Shown here piece after piece: positions 9,300 to 18,339 of a stretch of DNA of 64,000 nt. The translations under genes and the position numbers were made by a program. How positions within the stretch are numbered: position 1 is the stretch's first letter; every line of letters begins with the position of its first letter. The DNA comes from Pedobacter metabolipauper (GTDB lineage Bacteria > Bacteroidota > Bacteroidia > Sphingobacteriales > Sphingobacteriaceae), in NCBI RefSeq assembly GCF_004362715.1, contig NZ_SNYC01000003.1, positions 1 through 64,000 of the forward strand, in the 5' to 3' direction. The notes below the pieces were generated by a model. It was given only the letters and a program-made list of their open reading frames with translations, searched no databases and was not told the DNA's origin.

Positions 9300-9533
9300 C
9301 TAGCTATTCGCGTTATTGAATAATCCACCTAAATCCAAGCTTATCCCATCGCCTAATGAGAAGGAAGAAGCACTTTGCTGATCTCCATCTTTAGTAGCTG
9401 TTTGGAAAGATAACAAGCTACCTATTCCAATTTTTCCCAGTAATCCGTTTGAGGATGATGAATCACTGTTTCCAAATAGACCGCCGCCGTTAATTTCTGT
9501 CAATTCTTGTTGATTTAATTCTTGAAGTTTCAT
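9300..9533 (-). CDS. Double-glycine-leader peptide (bacteriocin/pheromone-like precursor)
   Basis: A 77-residue small protein. Start chosen at ATG 9533 because it begins the leader directly; an ATG 29 codons upstream exists but adds an unrelated basic stretch. The leader MKLQELNQQELTEINGG matches the classic ELxxIxGG double-glycine signal of class II bacteriocins and ComC-type pheromones, cleaved after GG by peptidase-C39 ABC exporters. The core of about 60 residues is rich in Gly, Ser, Leu and Phe (GLFGNS, NGLLGKIGIG, GGLFNN) and has no Cys. It is transcribed divergently from a LytS-type kinase/LytTR regulator pair. No C39 exporter lies in the window. Function is unproven; the leader call is strong. 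Confidence 0.75.
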   Translation of the reverse strand: MKLQELNQQELTEINGGGLFGNSDSSSSNGLLGKIGIGSLLSFQTATKDGDQQSASSFSLGDGISLDLGGLFNNANS

Positions 9534-9842
9534 AACATTCGTATTTAGTATCTGCTTACTCTTGAAGGTTTTCGGCATCCCCTGTGGTTCAAAGCTTTTA
9601 ATTGCTTTAGTTATCCTCATTAACGAATGTATTTCTATGCTGGTTTTATAAGTGGTTGATTATCAAACTTCTTATTGGTGTAAGGTATTCCATGTGGTTG
9701 TTCGAAAATTAAAACACCTGCTTCAATGATTCCTGGAGGTGATTTTTTATGTGCTGGTTTTTATTAAAAAAATTGGAAAGGCAACGTTTATCCCCTAATC
9801 ATTTACGTTCCTGTACTTTATCTTTCAGGTACGAAATAGTTT

Positions 9843-10934
9843 TTGTTGTTTTGTTTTATATCCATATATCAGACATTGAAAGACAGGACATCTATATCGC
9901 TTTATTGGAAATGCCAGCTCATTGGCTGGTCGCTGGCTGCGCTGTATTGGGCATACATCGGATTTATTAGTCCGGGATTTAGTTTGTCGCTTGGGTTACT
10001 TCTATTTATAACCGATGTGGTCATGTATATTTCTCTGACTCATTTGTATCGGAATTTTGCATTGCGGCACCATTGGCAGAATCTAAACCTGGATCAGCTG
10101 GTAAAGCGGATCATTCCAGCGATTGTGATCATGAGCATTGCTTACACGATCCTTACTTTACTGAAGCTGTATGCTTTTAAGGTGATGTTTTCTCCGGGGT
10201 TTTCTGAAAGCTTATTTAGCTTTATGATGAGGTGGATGGATGTTTTTATTGCAGGGATCCGCATCATGTCCATTTGGCTGCTGGCGTATCACTTATATCA
10301 ATATGCACGTCGTGAGATCCGGGTAACCAAAGAAAATGCACAGCTGGCCATAATGACCAGGGAGGCACAGCTAAGCAACTTGTCTGCCCAAATTAACCCG
10401 CATTTCTTATTTAATTCACTCAATACAATTAAAGCATTGGTTATTGATCAGCCGGGATCGGCACGGAGGGGCATTGATCTTTTAAGTGAGCTGCTGCGCA
10501 ATGCGCTTTACAACAGCGGTGCGGTATTGATCCCTCTAAAGTCTGAGATGGATCTGGTTCATGATTATCTTGAACTGGAAAAGCTGCGGATGGAAGAGCG
10601 GCTGACGTTTGAAATTGAAATGGACAGTTTGCTGGAAGAGCAGCTAATTCCGCGGTTTAGCATCCAGTCGCTTGTTGAAAATGCAATTAAACATGGGGTT
10701 TCGCTGCAAAAGCCGGGCGGATGCGTTCAGATTGATATTTCGAGACTTGGAGATAAAATCCGCATCTGTGTGCAGAATCCCGGGATGATTGATCTTAACA
10801 CGCCTACAACTGGGATTGGCCTTAAAAACTTACAGGAAAGGCTGCGCTTGGAATACCATGGGGCTGCTTCATTCGATATCTGCAGGAAATCGGGCGGAAA
10901 GGTATGGGCCACTCTTTTAATTCCGATGCCATGA
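9843..10934 (+). CDS. LytS/YehU-type sensor histidine kinase (His_kinase family)
   Basis: About 363 residues. No ATG is available upstream in frame; TTG 9843 gives the longest form and TTG 9876 (LKDRTSISLYWK...) is an equally plausible start. Four membrane segments span about residues 20-160. The phosphoacceptor motif INPHFLFNSLNTIKAL lies near residue 193, followed by an HATPase domain (N-box VENAIKHG near residue 285; GIGLKNLQERL near 333). These kinases pair with LytTR-domain regulators. The stop overlaps the regulator's start (ATGA), which indicates translational coupling. The membrane domain is generic 4-TM and gives no ligand, but the divergent GG-leader peptide is a candidate signal (inference). 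Confidence 0.88.
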   Translation: MLFCFISIYQTLKDRTSISLYWKCQLIGWSLAALYWAYIGFISPGFSLSLGLLLFITDVVMYISLTHLYRNFALRHHWQNLNLDQLVKRIIPAIVIMSIAYTILTLLKLYAFKVMFSPGFSESLFSFMMRWMDVFIAGIRIMSIWLLAYHLYQYARREIRVTKENAQLAIMTREAQLSNLSAQINPHFLFNSLNTIKALVIDQPGSARRGIDLLSELLRNALYNSGAVLIPLKSEMDLVHDYLELEKLRMEERLTFEIEMDSLLEEQLIPRFSIQSLVENAIKHGVSLQKPGGCVQIDISRLGDKIRICVQNPGMIDLNTPTTGIGLKNLQERLRLEYHGAASFDICRKSGGKVWATLLIPMP

Positions 10935-11635
10935 AAAAGGTCACCGTATTAATTATCGACGATGAGCGGTCTGCCAGGGAAGAGGTTAAAAGACTTTTAC
11001 AGGCCTATCCTGAATTTGAAGTTTTAGGTGAAGCTGCAAATGCTGATGAAGCAAAGGCAAGGATTGAATTACTCCATCCGGATCTTTTGTTTCTTGATAT
11101 TCAGATGCCTGAGAAATCTGGCTTCGACTTGCTTGAAATGCTGGACCTCATTCCACTGGTAATTTTTACTACGGCTTTTGATCAGTATGCAGTAAAGGCT
11201 TTTGAAGTAGCGGCTTTCGATTACCTGATGAAGCCAATCCGTAAAGAGCGTTTTGATAAGGCGATCGTACAGTTAAAAGCAAAGTTAATGATGGATGTTG
11301 AGCCTCAGATCTTTGTGCGCGACCGCCACCAGTACCATTTGATCCGATGGGCAGATGTCTACTTGATTGAATCTATGGACAATTATGTCCGGTTGTTTTT
11401 TGATGATAAAAAGGTCTTTTTAAAGAGTTCTTTAAGTCAGCTGGAAGAAAAGCTTGACCAACAGCAATTCTTTAGGGCCAACAGGGCTCAAATGATCAAC
11501 CTTAAGTTTATTGATTCGATACATCAGGAAGAGCACGCAGAAAATGCAGCATTGACTATTACACTTAAAAGCGGGGATGTGATTAAGCTGTCTACCCGCC
11601 AGTCTGTTCGGTTCAGGATGATGAACCGAAATTAA
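10931..11635 (+). CDS. LytTR-family response regulator
   Basis: A 234-residue protein starting at ATG 10931, overlapping the kinase stop by 4 bp. Residues 1-115 are a receiver: acidic pair DDE near residue 10, phosphoacceptor Asp in FLDIQMPEKSG near residue 56, Lys in YLMKPI near 105. Residues 130-234 are a LytTR DNA-binding domain (IESMDNYVRLFF, FFRANRAQMINLKFI). LytTR regulators bind paired direct repeats upstream of their targets; I did not find a convincing pair near this operon. The S15-type hydrolase gene follows within 20 bp and may be co-transcribed. Confidence 0.92.
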   Translation: MKKVTVLIIDDERSAREEVKRLLQAYPEFEVLGEAANADEAKARIELLHPDLLFLDIQMPEKSGFDLLEMLDLIPLVIFTTAFDQYAVKAFEVAAFDYLMKPIRKERFDKAIVQLKAKLMMDVEPQIFVRDRHQYHLIRWADVYLIESMDNYVRLFFDDKKVFLKSSLSQLEEKLDQQQFFRANRAQMINLKFIDSIHQEEHAENAALTITLKSGDVIKLSTRQSVRFRMMNRN

Positions 11636-11654
11636 TTTAATATTTGAATCTAAA

Positions 11655-13394
11655 ATGATGAGCAGAAAAATTTTCGGTATGGCTTTGCTATGCCTCATGG
11701 TAAGCCAGGTTTGCCGTTCCCAGGAAATCAATAAAGATCAGGATTCGTACCTGATTGAAGATAGTGTTCTGATTGGTATAAATAATGGGGGCACGCTTTC
11801 TGCAGTGGTGGTACGTAAAAAAGGAATTACTGTACCTCAGCCTGCAGCGTTGATGTTTTTTATCTATTCGAACCTGGAGCGAAGTTTGGCAGAAGCGAAA
11901 TCTGCGGCAGATCATGGGTATGTAGGTATTGTTGCCGATACCCGTGGCAAACGCTTAAGTCCGGATGTGGTTGAGCCATATGAACATGAGGCCAAAGATG
12001 TAAATGCTGTGATTGACTGGATAGTTAAACAGCCCTGGAGCAATGGACAGGTAGGGATGTATGGCGGCAGTTATTCTGGTTTTGCACAATGGGCTGCGAC
12101 AAAGTACCTGCATCCGGCATTGAAAACGATTGTGCCTTATGTGGCGGCAATTCCCGGTTTGGGTTTGCCAATGGAGAATAACATTTTTCTGAATGCAAAT
12201 TACCAGTGGGCTTTTTATGTGACGAATAATAAGTATACCGATAATGCGGTAAATAATGATCATCGGCGCTGGCGGAACATGCGGGACAGCTGGTATCAAA
12301 GCGGAAAGGCATACAATAGGATTGACAGTATTGATGGTACATCAAACCCCTGGCTGCAGCGCTGGCTGCTGCATCCGGATTACGATAGCTATTGGCAGGG
12401 TATGGTTCCATATCAGTCGGATTTTGCCCGGATCAATATTCCTGTACTGAGTATTACCGGGTATTATGACGATGGCCAGATCTCTGCCCTTCATTATCTT
12501 CGGGAACATTATAAATACAACCCCATGGCCAATCATTACCTGATCATTGGTCCTTATGATCATTTTGGTGCCCAACAGGGTGGTGCCGCGGTATTGCGTG
12601 GTTATCAGGTAGATTCGGTTGCCCTGATCAATACCCGGGAGATTACTTTTCAATGGCTGGATTACGTCATGAAAGGTGGCAAGAAGCCTGAGCTTTTAAA
12701 AGATAGGATCAACTATGAGGTGATGGGGACAAACCGATGGGAGCATGTCGGCTCTATAGAAAAAATGGCTGATACGGTTTTGACCCTTTACCTGGATAAG
12801 ACGAAACTGCACAGTGATTTTAGCCTGTCGGATAAAAGACCAGTTAAATCTGGATCTATAGAACAGACGATTGACCTGGCAGACCGCAATACTTCCAATA
12901 ATGATTATTACCCTGATCCGATAGGCAAGAAAGAGCTTAACAGGGATAACGGTTTATTCTTTATCAGCAAGCCATTTGACCGGCCCGTTTCGATCAATGG
13001 TATGTTTAGCGGTGTGTTGAAAGCCAGCATCAATAAAAAAGACATGGACATTGGATTGGTGTTATATGAAGTACTGCCAAATGGTGAATATTTCCAGTTG
13101 TCTTATTTTATGGGGAGGGCTAGCTATGCCGAAGATATGAGTAAGAGAAAGCTGCTTAGACCCGGAAAGATTGAAGTGATCCCATTTGAACGTTCAAGAA
13201 TGGTAAGCAAGCTACTGAATAAGGGAAGCCGATTATTGGTGGTATTGAATGTTGATAAGAATTCATTTGCGCAGGTAAATTATGGTACGGGTAAAGATGT
13301 GAGCCTGGAAACCATTGAAGATGCTGCAGAGCCGTTAAAGATCAGGTGGTATACGGATAGTTTTATTCAGGTGCCCATGCGGATGAAGTTATAA
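11655..13394 (+). CDS. CocE/NonD (S15, X-Pro dipeptidyl-peptidase type) exported hydrolase
   Basis: A 579-residue protein with a signal peptide (to about QVCRSQ, residue 23). The alpha/beta-hydrolase core has the nucleophile motif GGSYSGF near residue 139, an Asp in TGYYDDGQ near 272 and a His in GPYDHFG near 303. The C-terminal 200 residues are the jelly-roll PepX_C domain typical of the family. Members cleave X-Pro dipeptides, acyl esters or beta-lactam side chains, so the substrate is not predictable here. It lies 19 bp after the LytTR regulator, suggesting one operon kinase-regulator-hydrolase. Confidence 0.85.
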   Translation: MMSRKIFGMALLCLMVSQVCRSQEINKDQDSYLIEDSVLIGINNGGTLSAVVVRKKGITVPQPAALMFFIYSNLERSLAEAKSAADHGYVGIVADTRGKRLSPDVVEPYEHEAKDVNAVIDWIVKQPWSNGQVGMYGGSYSGFAQWAATKYLHPALKTIVPYVAAIPGLGLPMENNIFLNANYQWAFYVTNNKYTDNAVNNDHRRWRNMRDSWYQSGKAYNRIDSIDGTSNPWLQRWLLHPDYDSYWQGMVPYQSDFARINIPVLSITGYYDDGQISALHYLREHYKYNPMANHYLIIGPYDHFGAQQGGAAVLRGYQVDSVALINTREITFQWLDYVMKGGKKPELLKDRINYEVMGTNRWEHVGSIEKMADTVLTLYLDKTKLHSDFSLSDKRPVKSGSIEQTIDLADRNTSNNDYYPDPIGKKELNRDNGLFFISKPFDRPVSINGMFSGVLKASINKKDMDIGLVLYEVLPNGEYFQLSYFMGRASYAEDMSKRKLLRPGKIEVIPFERSRMVSKLLNKGSRLLVVLNVDKNSFAQVNYGTGKDVSLETIEDAAEPLKIRWYTDSFIQVPMRMKL

Positions 13395-13440
13395 AAGTTA
13401 TTATATTGTGGCGGGATAATTAACCTCCTCTGTACAGTAT

Positions 13441-16074
13441 ATGAACGTTCAACTTTCTTTCGGGTCTTTCTCAAAGGCCGGTCTATGCGCCATTATCTTT
13501 CTCTTTTCATCTGTTTTCGGATTTTCACAACAACAAAAGTGGTACACCCATAAAGACACGGTAAATAATTTTATAGTTGACTTTCCTTCTGCTCCGGTTA
13601 AGAAACCCGCAAAAGGCTTTTCTGTTGAATTTGAGTATAATGATAAGGCGAATGGAATTTTGTATACCTCAACTGCACTGTATACGGGCCGTGTTGTTGG
13701 TGGAACCGCTGATCAGCTTCTTAGTGAAATGCTAAATAAGTATCTGGAAGGCGATCAGATAAAACTACAGTATAAAAAGAAGCTGGGTAGTGATACCCTT
13801 GCTAAGATGGAGGCAGGGTTAAAAAAGGATAATAAATTTATACGTGTTATTTATTACCTTAAAAATGATGTGTTTTATGCGCTGAGTGCTGAAAGTTTAA
13901 CGAATAATCTGGACGAGGGTTCTCCCGAATATTTTTTTAATTCGTTTAAAATTACAGCTACAGCCCTACCTAAAACGAGTAGCTGGGTAATGTATAAAAA
14001 TAGTGAAGGAGCATTCCGCATCAACCTTCCTGGAACTCCCCAGGAAGCAATAAATGAAGTTTTAAATAAAGAAAATCCTGGTTATCCGTCTTACGTAATG
14101 AATATGTTTATGTCGACAGACAAATCCAATATGGCCAATTATATCGTTCGGTATAACGATTATCCAGCAGGGACATACATCAAGGACAAGGACTTAACTT
14201 TTAAAATGCTGATTGATGATCTGAAAGGAAAAGGGAAAGTTGAAGAAGAAGTCAGGGTCATTTTTAAAGGTGGTTATGAGGGGCGGACAATTGTGATCAG
14301 TTCGATGGATACGTCTCTGGAGATTCAAATTTTTATTCGCGGCAACAGGGTATACCTATTGATGCGCCAGAATATGAAGGGTAATGAAACCATTAAAAGT
14401 GATTTTTTTGACTCTTTTGACTTTGAAAAATATGCACCAAATGAAGGTGTCGTGTTTTCCAGGGAAAATGTAAGTCTGCGCATGCCATCAGAACCTATAT
14501 CTGTACCTAATGAAGATGAGGATTACAAGGGGATGGTACAAAATACTAAATCGTATTATGTGGTTAATAAAAATTCCGGTGGCCTGTATGGGTTGGACCA
14601 GGGAACACTGGGCAAATATGCGCGGATTAAAAATATGGATACTTTATACCAACGTGTATTTAAATCATTAACAGCAGCGGATAGCAGCAATTATATTTTA
14701 AGCGATGTTTTTTCCGGAAATGTTAAGGGAAAGGAATATTATTCAAAAGACACCGCAAATGCTATAGATCGTAAAATTCGTGTTTTTATAAATAATGACC
14801 AGTATTATGTTCAATCTGCTTTTGTGAGCAGTGAGGAAATGAATAGTCCGCAATCCGCAGAATTTTTTAACTCGTTAAAGTTTGGCCCGCATAATGCTTT
14901 TGATCAAAAGAGCTCTAAGGCTTCGCTATTATTTGAAGATTCAAAGAGTACCGATAGTATAACTCATTTAAAGGTATTGGCGGCTTTTAATTATTATGAA
15001 TTTGATAAGGAAGAATTGCCGCTCATTTATGATGCTTTGAAATTAAAGTATGCAGATGATACGACGAGCAATGGAGTTCGGGCTTTGCTCATTAGACAAC
15101 TAACTGAGTTGAACGACGGCCGTACTGTTACATTTTTAAAAGAATTGTTTCAGGATGCGGGTAATACAGACGTGATTAAAGCGGAAGTTCTTCCGGCTAT
15201 TGTTGGTGTAGATAAAAATAATTACGATTGGTATTTCAATTCTTTGCTTACAGCAACCCCTTTAAAGCTTAAGGAATACTGGGATCTATTCACCCCGTTG
15301 AATGATTCTCTTTCTTATGCTGCTACAAATTTTGATAAATTACTTACCTTATTAAAGGTGGACCAATACCGGTTGCATGTTCTTGATTTGGTGGTGGACA
15401 TGCTTAGTGATGAGGATAAAAGCAGCTACCTGGCAGCTATAGAAAGCAGAAAGGAAAAGATCACGGAAAGAGCCATGGATGATGTAGTTGTAAAAAAATC
15501 TAAGCTTGATTACTCATCTTTTTTAATTCTTTACAGATATTTATATATCCTTCCCGAAGTTAAAATGCCCCAGTTAACAGATGAGTTTACTAAAAAAATA
15601 TTCTCGCTCGATTCTGCTGAGTACTTGCATACCATTGCCTTTGCCGCCCGGATCAAGTCCGGTTTACCTCTCGATCCGGCCATGTTAAGTGCGCAGCTGG
15701 ACAGCCTAAGTACACGCTATGATATTATGAGCGCATTTAATGCAATCGGTAAGCTGGAAAGCGTTCCAGTAAAATATAGAAAACATGAGGAGTTTGCCAA
15801 ACTCATTTTATACAATTACCTGGTTGATGATTATGATGCCCCAAATTCAATCCGTCTTTTAGGAAAAGTTATGGATGATAAGGATATTTATTATGCTTTT
15901 GAGTTTAACTACCTGGAAGAACAAGTTATTAAAACCTACATTGGTATTTGTGGGCCTTTTGATAACAAATCTGGTAAATTAAATTTTGAAGGTTATACAG
16001 GTTATACAAATTTTGAGGAGAAAACAGAGGATTGGCTTAAACAGGCAAAAGCATTAATTGAAGAAATGAAGTAA
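13441..16074 (+). CDS. Large exported protein with three repeated N-terminal modules and a helical C-terminus
   Basis: An 877-residue protein I do not recognise as a named family. A signal peptide ends near FGFSQQ (residue 30). Three modules of about 150 residues follow; each opens with a short strand plus proline-rich turn (FIVDFPSAPVKK, FRINLPGTPQEA, VSLRMPSEPISV) and each closes on a phenylalanine motif (YFFNSFKI, DFFDSFDF, EFFNSLKF). Residues 500-877 are almost entirely helical with HEAT-like spacing (LIRQLTEL, FLKELFQ, VLDLVVDML) and end in charged helices. Likely periplasmic or cell-surface, possibly a scaffold; no catalytic motif was seen. It is transcribed after the S15 hydrolase with a 46-bp gap. 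Confidence 0.7.
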   Translation: MNVQLSFGSFSKAGLCAIIFLFSSVFGFSQQQKWYTHKDTVNNFIVDFPSAPVKKPAKGFSVEFEYNDKANGILYTSTALYTGRVVGGTADQLLSEMLNKYLEGDQIKLQYKKKLGSDTLAKMEAGLKKDNKFIRVIYYLKNDVFYALSAESLTNNLDEGSPEYFFNSFKITATALPKTSSWVMYKNSEGAFRINLPGTPQEAINEVLNKENPGYPSYVMNMFMSTDKSNMANYIVRYNDYPAGTYIKDKDLTFKMLIDDLKGKGKVEEEVRVIFKGGYEGRTIVISSMDTSLEIQIFIRGNRVYLLMRQNMKGNETIKSDFFDSFDFEKYAPNEGVVFSRENVSLRMPSEPISVPNEDEDYKGMVQNTKSYYVVNKNSGGLYGLDQGTLGKYARIKNMDTLYQRVFKSLTAADSSNYILSDVFSGNVKGKEYYSKDTANAIDRKIRVFINNDQYYVQSAFVSSEEMNSPQSAEFFNSLKFGPHNAFDQKSSKASLLFEDSKSTDSITHLKVLAAFNYYEFDKEELPLIYDALKLKYADDTTSNGVRALLIRQLTELNDGRTVTFLKELFQDAGNTDVIKAEVLPAIVGVDKNNYDWYFNSLLTATPLKLKEYWDLFTPLNDSLSYAATNFDKLLTLLKVDQYRLHVLDLVVDMLSDEDKSSYLAAIESRKEKITERAMDDVVVKKSKLDYSSFLILYRYLYILPEVKMPQLTDEFTKKIFSLDSAEYLHTIAFAARIKSGLPLDPAMLSAQLDSLSTRYDIMSAFNAIGKLESVPVKYRKHEEFAKLILYNYLVDDYDAPNSIRLLGKVMDDKDIYYAFEFNYLEEQVIKTYIGICGPFDNKSGKLNFEGYTGYTNFEEKTEDWLKQAKALIEEMK

Positions 16075-16122
16075 TACTGAAGCGATTGAAGCTGCCTAAG
16101 TGGAGCAGAATTATTTTAAGTT

Positions 16123-16557
16123 TTATGGATTAGATGACGTTCTGGTATCGTATGTTTTCATTTTATTTACAGAGACCTTTATCATTTTTTTGAGTATCTC
16201 AATATTGATGTCGTTTAGTTTATTGATATAGATACATCCTTTACCTTGCTTGTGTTTTCCAAATATTTGCAGCAACTCTTCTTTTTCTTCAAAATCCGGA
16301 GCCATATAAAATACGATTGCATTTTTTCTTGGCGAGAAACCGGCAAGTGGTGCATCACCCTCATGTCCACTTTCATATTTATAATGATAACTTCCAAAGC
16401 CAACAATGGATGATCCCCACATTTTTGGTGCTAATCCGGTTTGGGAGGTAAAGATTTCAATGATCTTAAAGCAATCGTTTCTTTTAGTCTCATCTGTTAC
16501 TGAATTTATGAAATCAGTAACACTGGATGTGGTTTCAAATGTTTTATTTGTTGCCAT
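16123..16557 (-). CDS. DUF1801 (YdhG-type) protein
   Basis: A 144-residue cytoplasmic protein. The order of motifs (SVTDFINSV, KMWGSSIVGFGSYHYKY, GFSPRKNAIVFYM, GKGCIYINKL, IKVSV) is that of DUF1801, a frataxin-like-fold family of unknown function common in Bacteroidota and Actinobacteria. Full length for the family. The convergent gene upstream ends 49 bp away. On its other side it faces the HMA-like small protein across a 165-bp divergent intergenic region that holds a strong hairpin. Confidence 0.85.
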   Translation of the reverse strand: MATNKTFETTSSVTDFINSVTDETKRNDCFKIIEIFTSQTGLAPKMWGSSIVGFGSYHYKYESGHEGDAPLAGFSPRKNAIVFYMAPDFEEKEELLQIFGKHKQGKGCIYINKLNDINIEILKKMIKVSVNKMKTYDTRTSSNP

Positions 16558-16678
16558 ATTTTAATATTTTATATAAATATATTCAATCGTTCGGAATTTT
16601 TACCGACAATTTTATGCCATTCACCTAGGTATTTGTCCAATTCAGCCATAGGCTACTTTTATCGCGTCATTTTATCTC

Positions 16679-16726
16679 ACATCTTTACATTAGAAACTTC
16701 AACATTAGTTTCTGAATGTAAGATGT
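16679..16726 (+). promoter_or_regulatory. Long imperfect hairpin overlapping the first start codon of the HMA-like gene
   Basis: The left arm (16679-16698) and right arm (16707-16726) pair over about 20 bp with one bulge on each side and an 8-nt loop. The right arm contains the ATG at 16723, while two further in-frame ATGs at 16732 and 16735 remain outside. Either an mRNA structure that controls start choice or a DNA operator. Confidence 0.6.
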
Positions 16727-16959
16727 CAAAAATGATGAACATAGTTATTTTTAAAACTTCGGTACAGGATCAAAAAGATCTGAAGGTGATCACACCTTTA
16801 ATGAACATTTTATTTGGAGAGAAGAACTGGTCATTTGCTTTAGATGATGAGGATAAAATTCTAAGAGTGGTATGCTCTGTTCCATGTACAAATCTGATCA
16901 TACAGATCTTAAAAGAAATGGGTTTTCGCTGCGAAGAAATGCCGTACTCGTTGCACTAG
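16723..16959 (+). CDS. Small HMA-like (ferredoxin-fold) protein without CxxC
   Basis: A 78-residue protein from ATG 16723, or 74 residues from ATG 16735. The stretch NIVIFKTSV, then ITPLMN, DDEDKILRVV and a closing IIQILKEMGFRCEEM reads as the beta-alpha-beta-beta-alpha-beta pattern of heavy-metal-associated domains, but the metal-binding CxxC in the first loop is absent. Similar short proteins occur widely in Bacteroidota with unknown role (from general knowledge). An upstream in-frame extension to 16633 is open but lacks family-like sequence and would cross the hairpin. The gene is convergent with the fatty-acid-hydroxylase-type gene. Confidence 0.6.
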   Translation: MSKMMNIVIFKTSVQDQKDLKVITPLMNILFGEKNWSFALDDEDKILRVVCSVPCTNLIIQILKEMGFRCEEMPYSLH

Positions 16960-16972
16960 CTGAACGATTGGT

Positions 16973-18220
16973 TTAACCATTTTTATAATCCGGATCTGAG
17001 TTTATATCCTCGTATCTGAGTACATAGTGCCGGTAAAGATCACTGATACGGAATACATATTCGATCAGGAGCAGCATTACGGCAGCTGGTACGACCAATT
17101 CCATGAGGTTCAACTTCCAGAACCCATAACTGAGCATAATGAATAACCGGAAGCATTCCAGGTTATAGATCCATTTTCTTTGCTCCAGTAATGCACCACA
17201 ATTAATCAATGTTAATAAAATAAGCAAGACGATGAATAGCCTGTCGTATGCATCTATATAAGGATAAATTGCAGTAATGAACGTTAATAATGCAATGCAT
17301 AATAAAATCTGTACGTTTAGATAAGCACGGAATTTAAACCTCACAGAAGATGAAGCCTTATGCTGAAGGTATCTCTTCTCCAGTACTGGTCTGATGGACT
17401 GGTCTAATGTAGAAGGATTTCCGAAAATGATCTTAAGTTTTGATCTAAGTCCTGTTTCGTGTTTACAGGCTTCCGCAATTTCCAGGTAATAATGAAAATG
17501 CTGCCATAAAAAGCTATAACTTTTTACAGGATGTGTAAGTCCGTATTTTGGCTGTTCTTCTTCTTGTTGAAAGGTGCCGAACAGCTTATCCCAAAATACA
17601 AATACATCTCCATAGTTTTTATCGAGGTATTTATCGTCACTTGCATGGTGTATGCCATGTAAGGAGGGGGTGATCAATATGTGTTCCAGCCAGCCCAGTT
17701 TTGAGATAATTTGAGTATGTGTAAAAAAGGAATAACCTCCATGAACGACTAAGATGGTGATGACCATGGCTGGATGAAAGCCAAAAACGGGCAGGATACA
17801 CCAGAATACATTTCTGATCAGTGCCTGAAATACGGTGATACGGGCAGAAACCGTTAGATTAAATTCTTCACTTTGATGGTGTACTATATGGGCAGCCCAT
17901 AAAAAATTGATCTGATGGCCAAGCCGGTGGTACCAATACCAAACCAGGTCTGTGCTAAGTATCAGTGCAATCCACACCCACCAGGTATTTGGAATATTGA
18001 AAATTGCATAGTTTTTATAAACCCAATAGAACAGATTGTAAAAACTTGCAGATATGAATAGATTGAGCAGTCTTTCTGCAATTCCGATACTTAAGTTTGA
18101 AATGGAACTTTCATATTTGAATATGTCACCTTTTTTAAGCCGTACAGCAAGCTGATACTCTATATAGAGGAAAACAAAGAATGCAGGAATTGCAAAAGCC
18201 AAATAGTTGGGTTGGATCAT
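16973..18220 (-). CDS. Fatty acid hydroxylase/sterol desaturase superfamily membrane enzyme
   Basis: A 415-residue protein started at ATG 18220; an upstream in-frame ATG at 18256 would add MQTQCSPVNINK and run into a leader hairpin, so it is less likely. Several membrane helices surround the di-iron histidine motifs HRLGH (near residue 97), HIVHH (near 110) and HGIHH (near 186). The layout resembles alkylglycerol monooxygenase-like members, with an extra C-terminal membrane region of about 130 residues. Substrate unknown; lipid hydroxylation is the family role. Its promoter carries the shared CTACTA-type palindrome, and two strong hairpins lie in its leader, so it looks both transcriptionally and post-initiation controlled (inference). 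Confidence 0.82.
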   Translation of the reverse strand: MIQPNYLAFAIPAFFVFLYIEYQLAVRLKKGDIFKYESSISNLSIGIAERLLNLFISASFYNLFYWVYKNYAIFNIPNTWWVWIALILSTDLVWYWYHRLGHQINFLWAAHIVHHQSEEFNLTVSARITVFQALIRNVFWCILPVFGFHPAMVITILVVHGGYSFFTHTQIISKLGWLEHILITPSLHGIHHASDDKYLDKNYGDVFVFWDKLFGTFQQEEEQPKYGLTHPVKSYSFLWQHFHYYLEIAEACKHETGLRSKLKIIFGNPSTLDQSIRPVLEKRYLQHKASSSVRFKFRAYLNVQILLCIALLTFITAIYPYIDAYDRLFIVLLILLTLINCGALLEQRKWIYNLECFRLFIMLSYGFWKLNLMELVVPAAVMLLLIEYVFRISDLYRHYVLRYEDINSDPDYKNG

Positions 18221-18255
18221 TTTGTTAATATTTACGGGTGAGCATTGTGTTTGCA

Positions 18256-18337
18256 AAACCAGGCCATCCGGCCTGGTTTATTGAACAAAACTTCGATCCT
18301 AATCGTACCAAAGCTGGAGCAGCCAGAGCGGCTGCTC
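18256..18337 (-). promoter_or_regulatory. Structured mRNA leader with two perfect hairpins upstream of the hydroxylase gene
   Basis: Hairpin A at 18317-18337 has an 8-bp stem (GAGCAGCC/GGCTGCTC). Hairpin B at 18256-18279 has a 10-bp stem (AAACCAGGCC/GGCCTGGTTT, 4-nt loop) followed by TTTTG in the leftward transcript, which resembles an attenuator. Position 35 bp before the ATG suggests control of read-through. No riboswitch class was recognised. Confidence 0.55.
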
Positions 18338-18339
18338 AG

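Noticed and set aside
12025..12411. Antisense open frames inside the S15-type hydrolase
   Set aside because: Rich in His/Pro/Tyr as expected for reverse reading of Trp/Gly-rich codons; no start context.
16633..16722. 30-codon N-terminal extension of the HMA-like protein
   Set aside because: It would pass through the hairpin and has no family-like sequence; clustered ATGs further down suit the family start.
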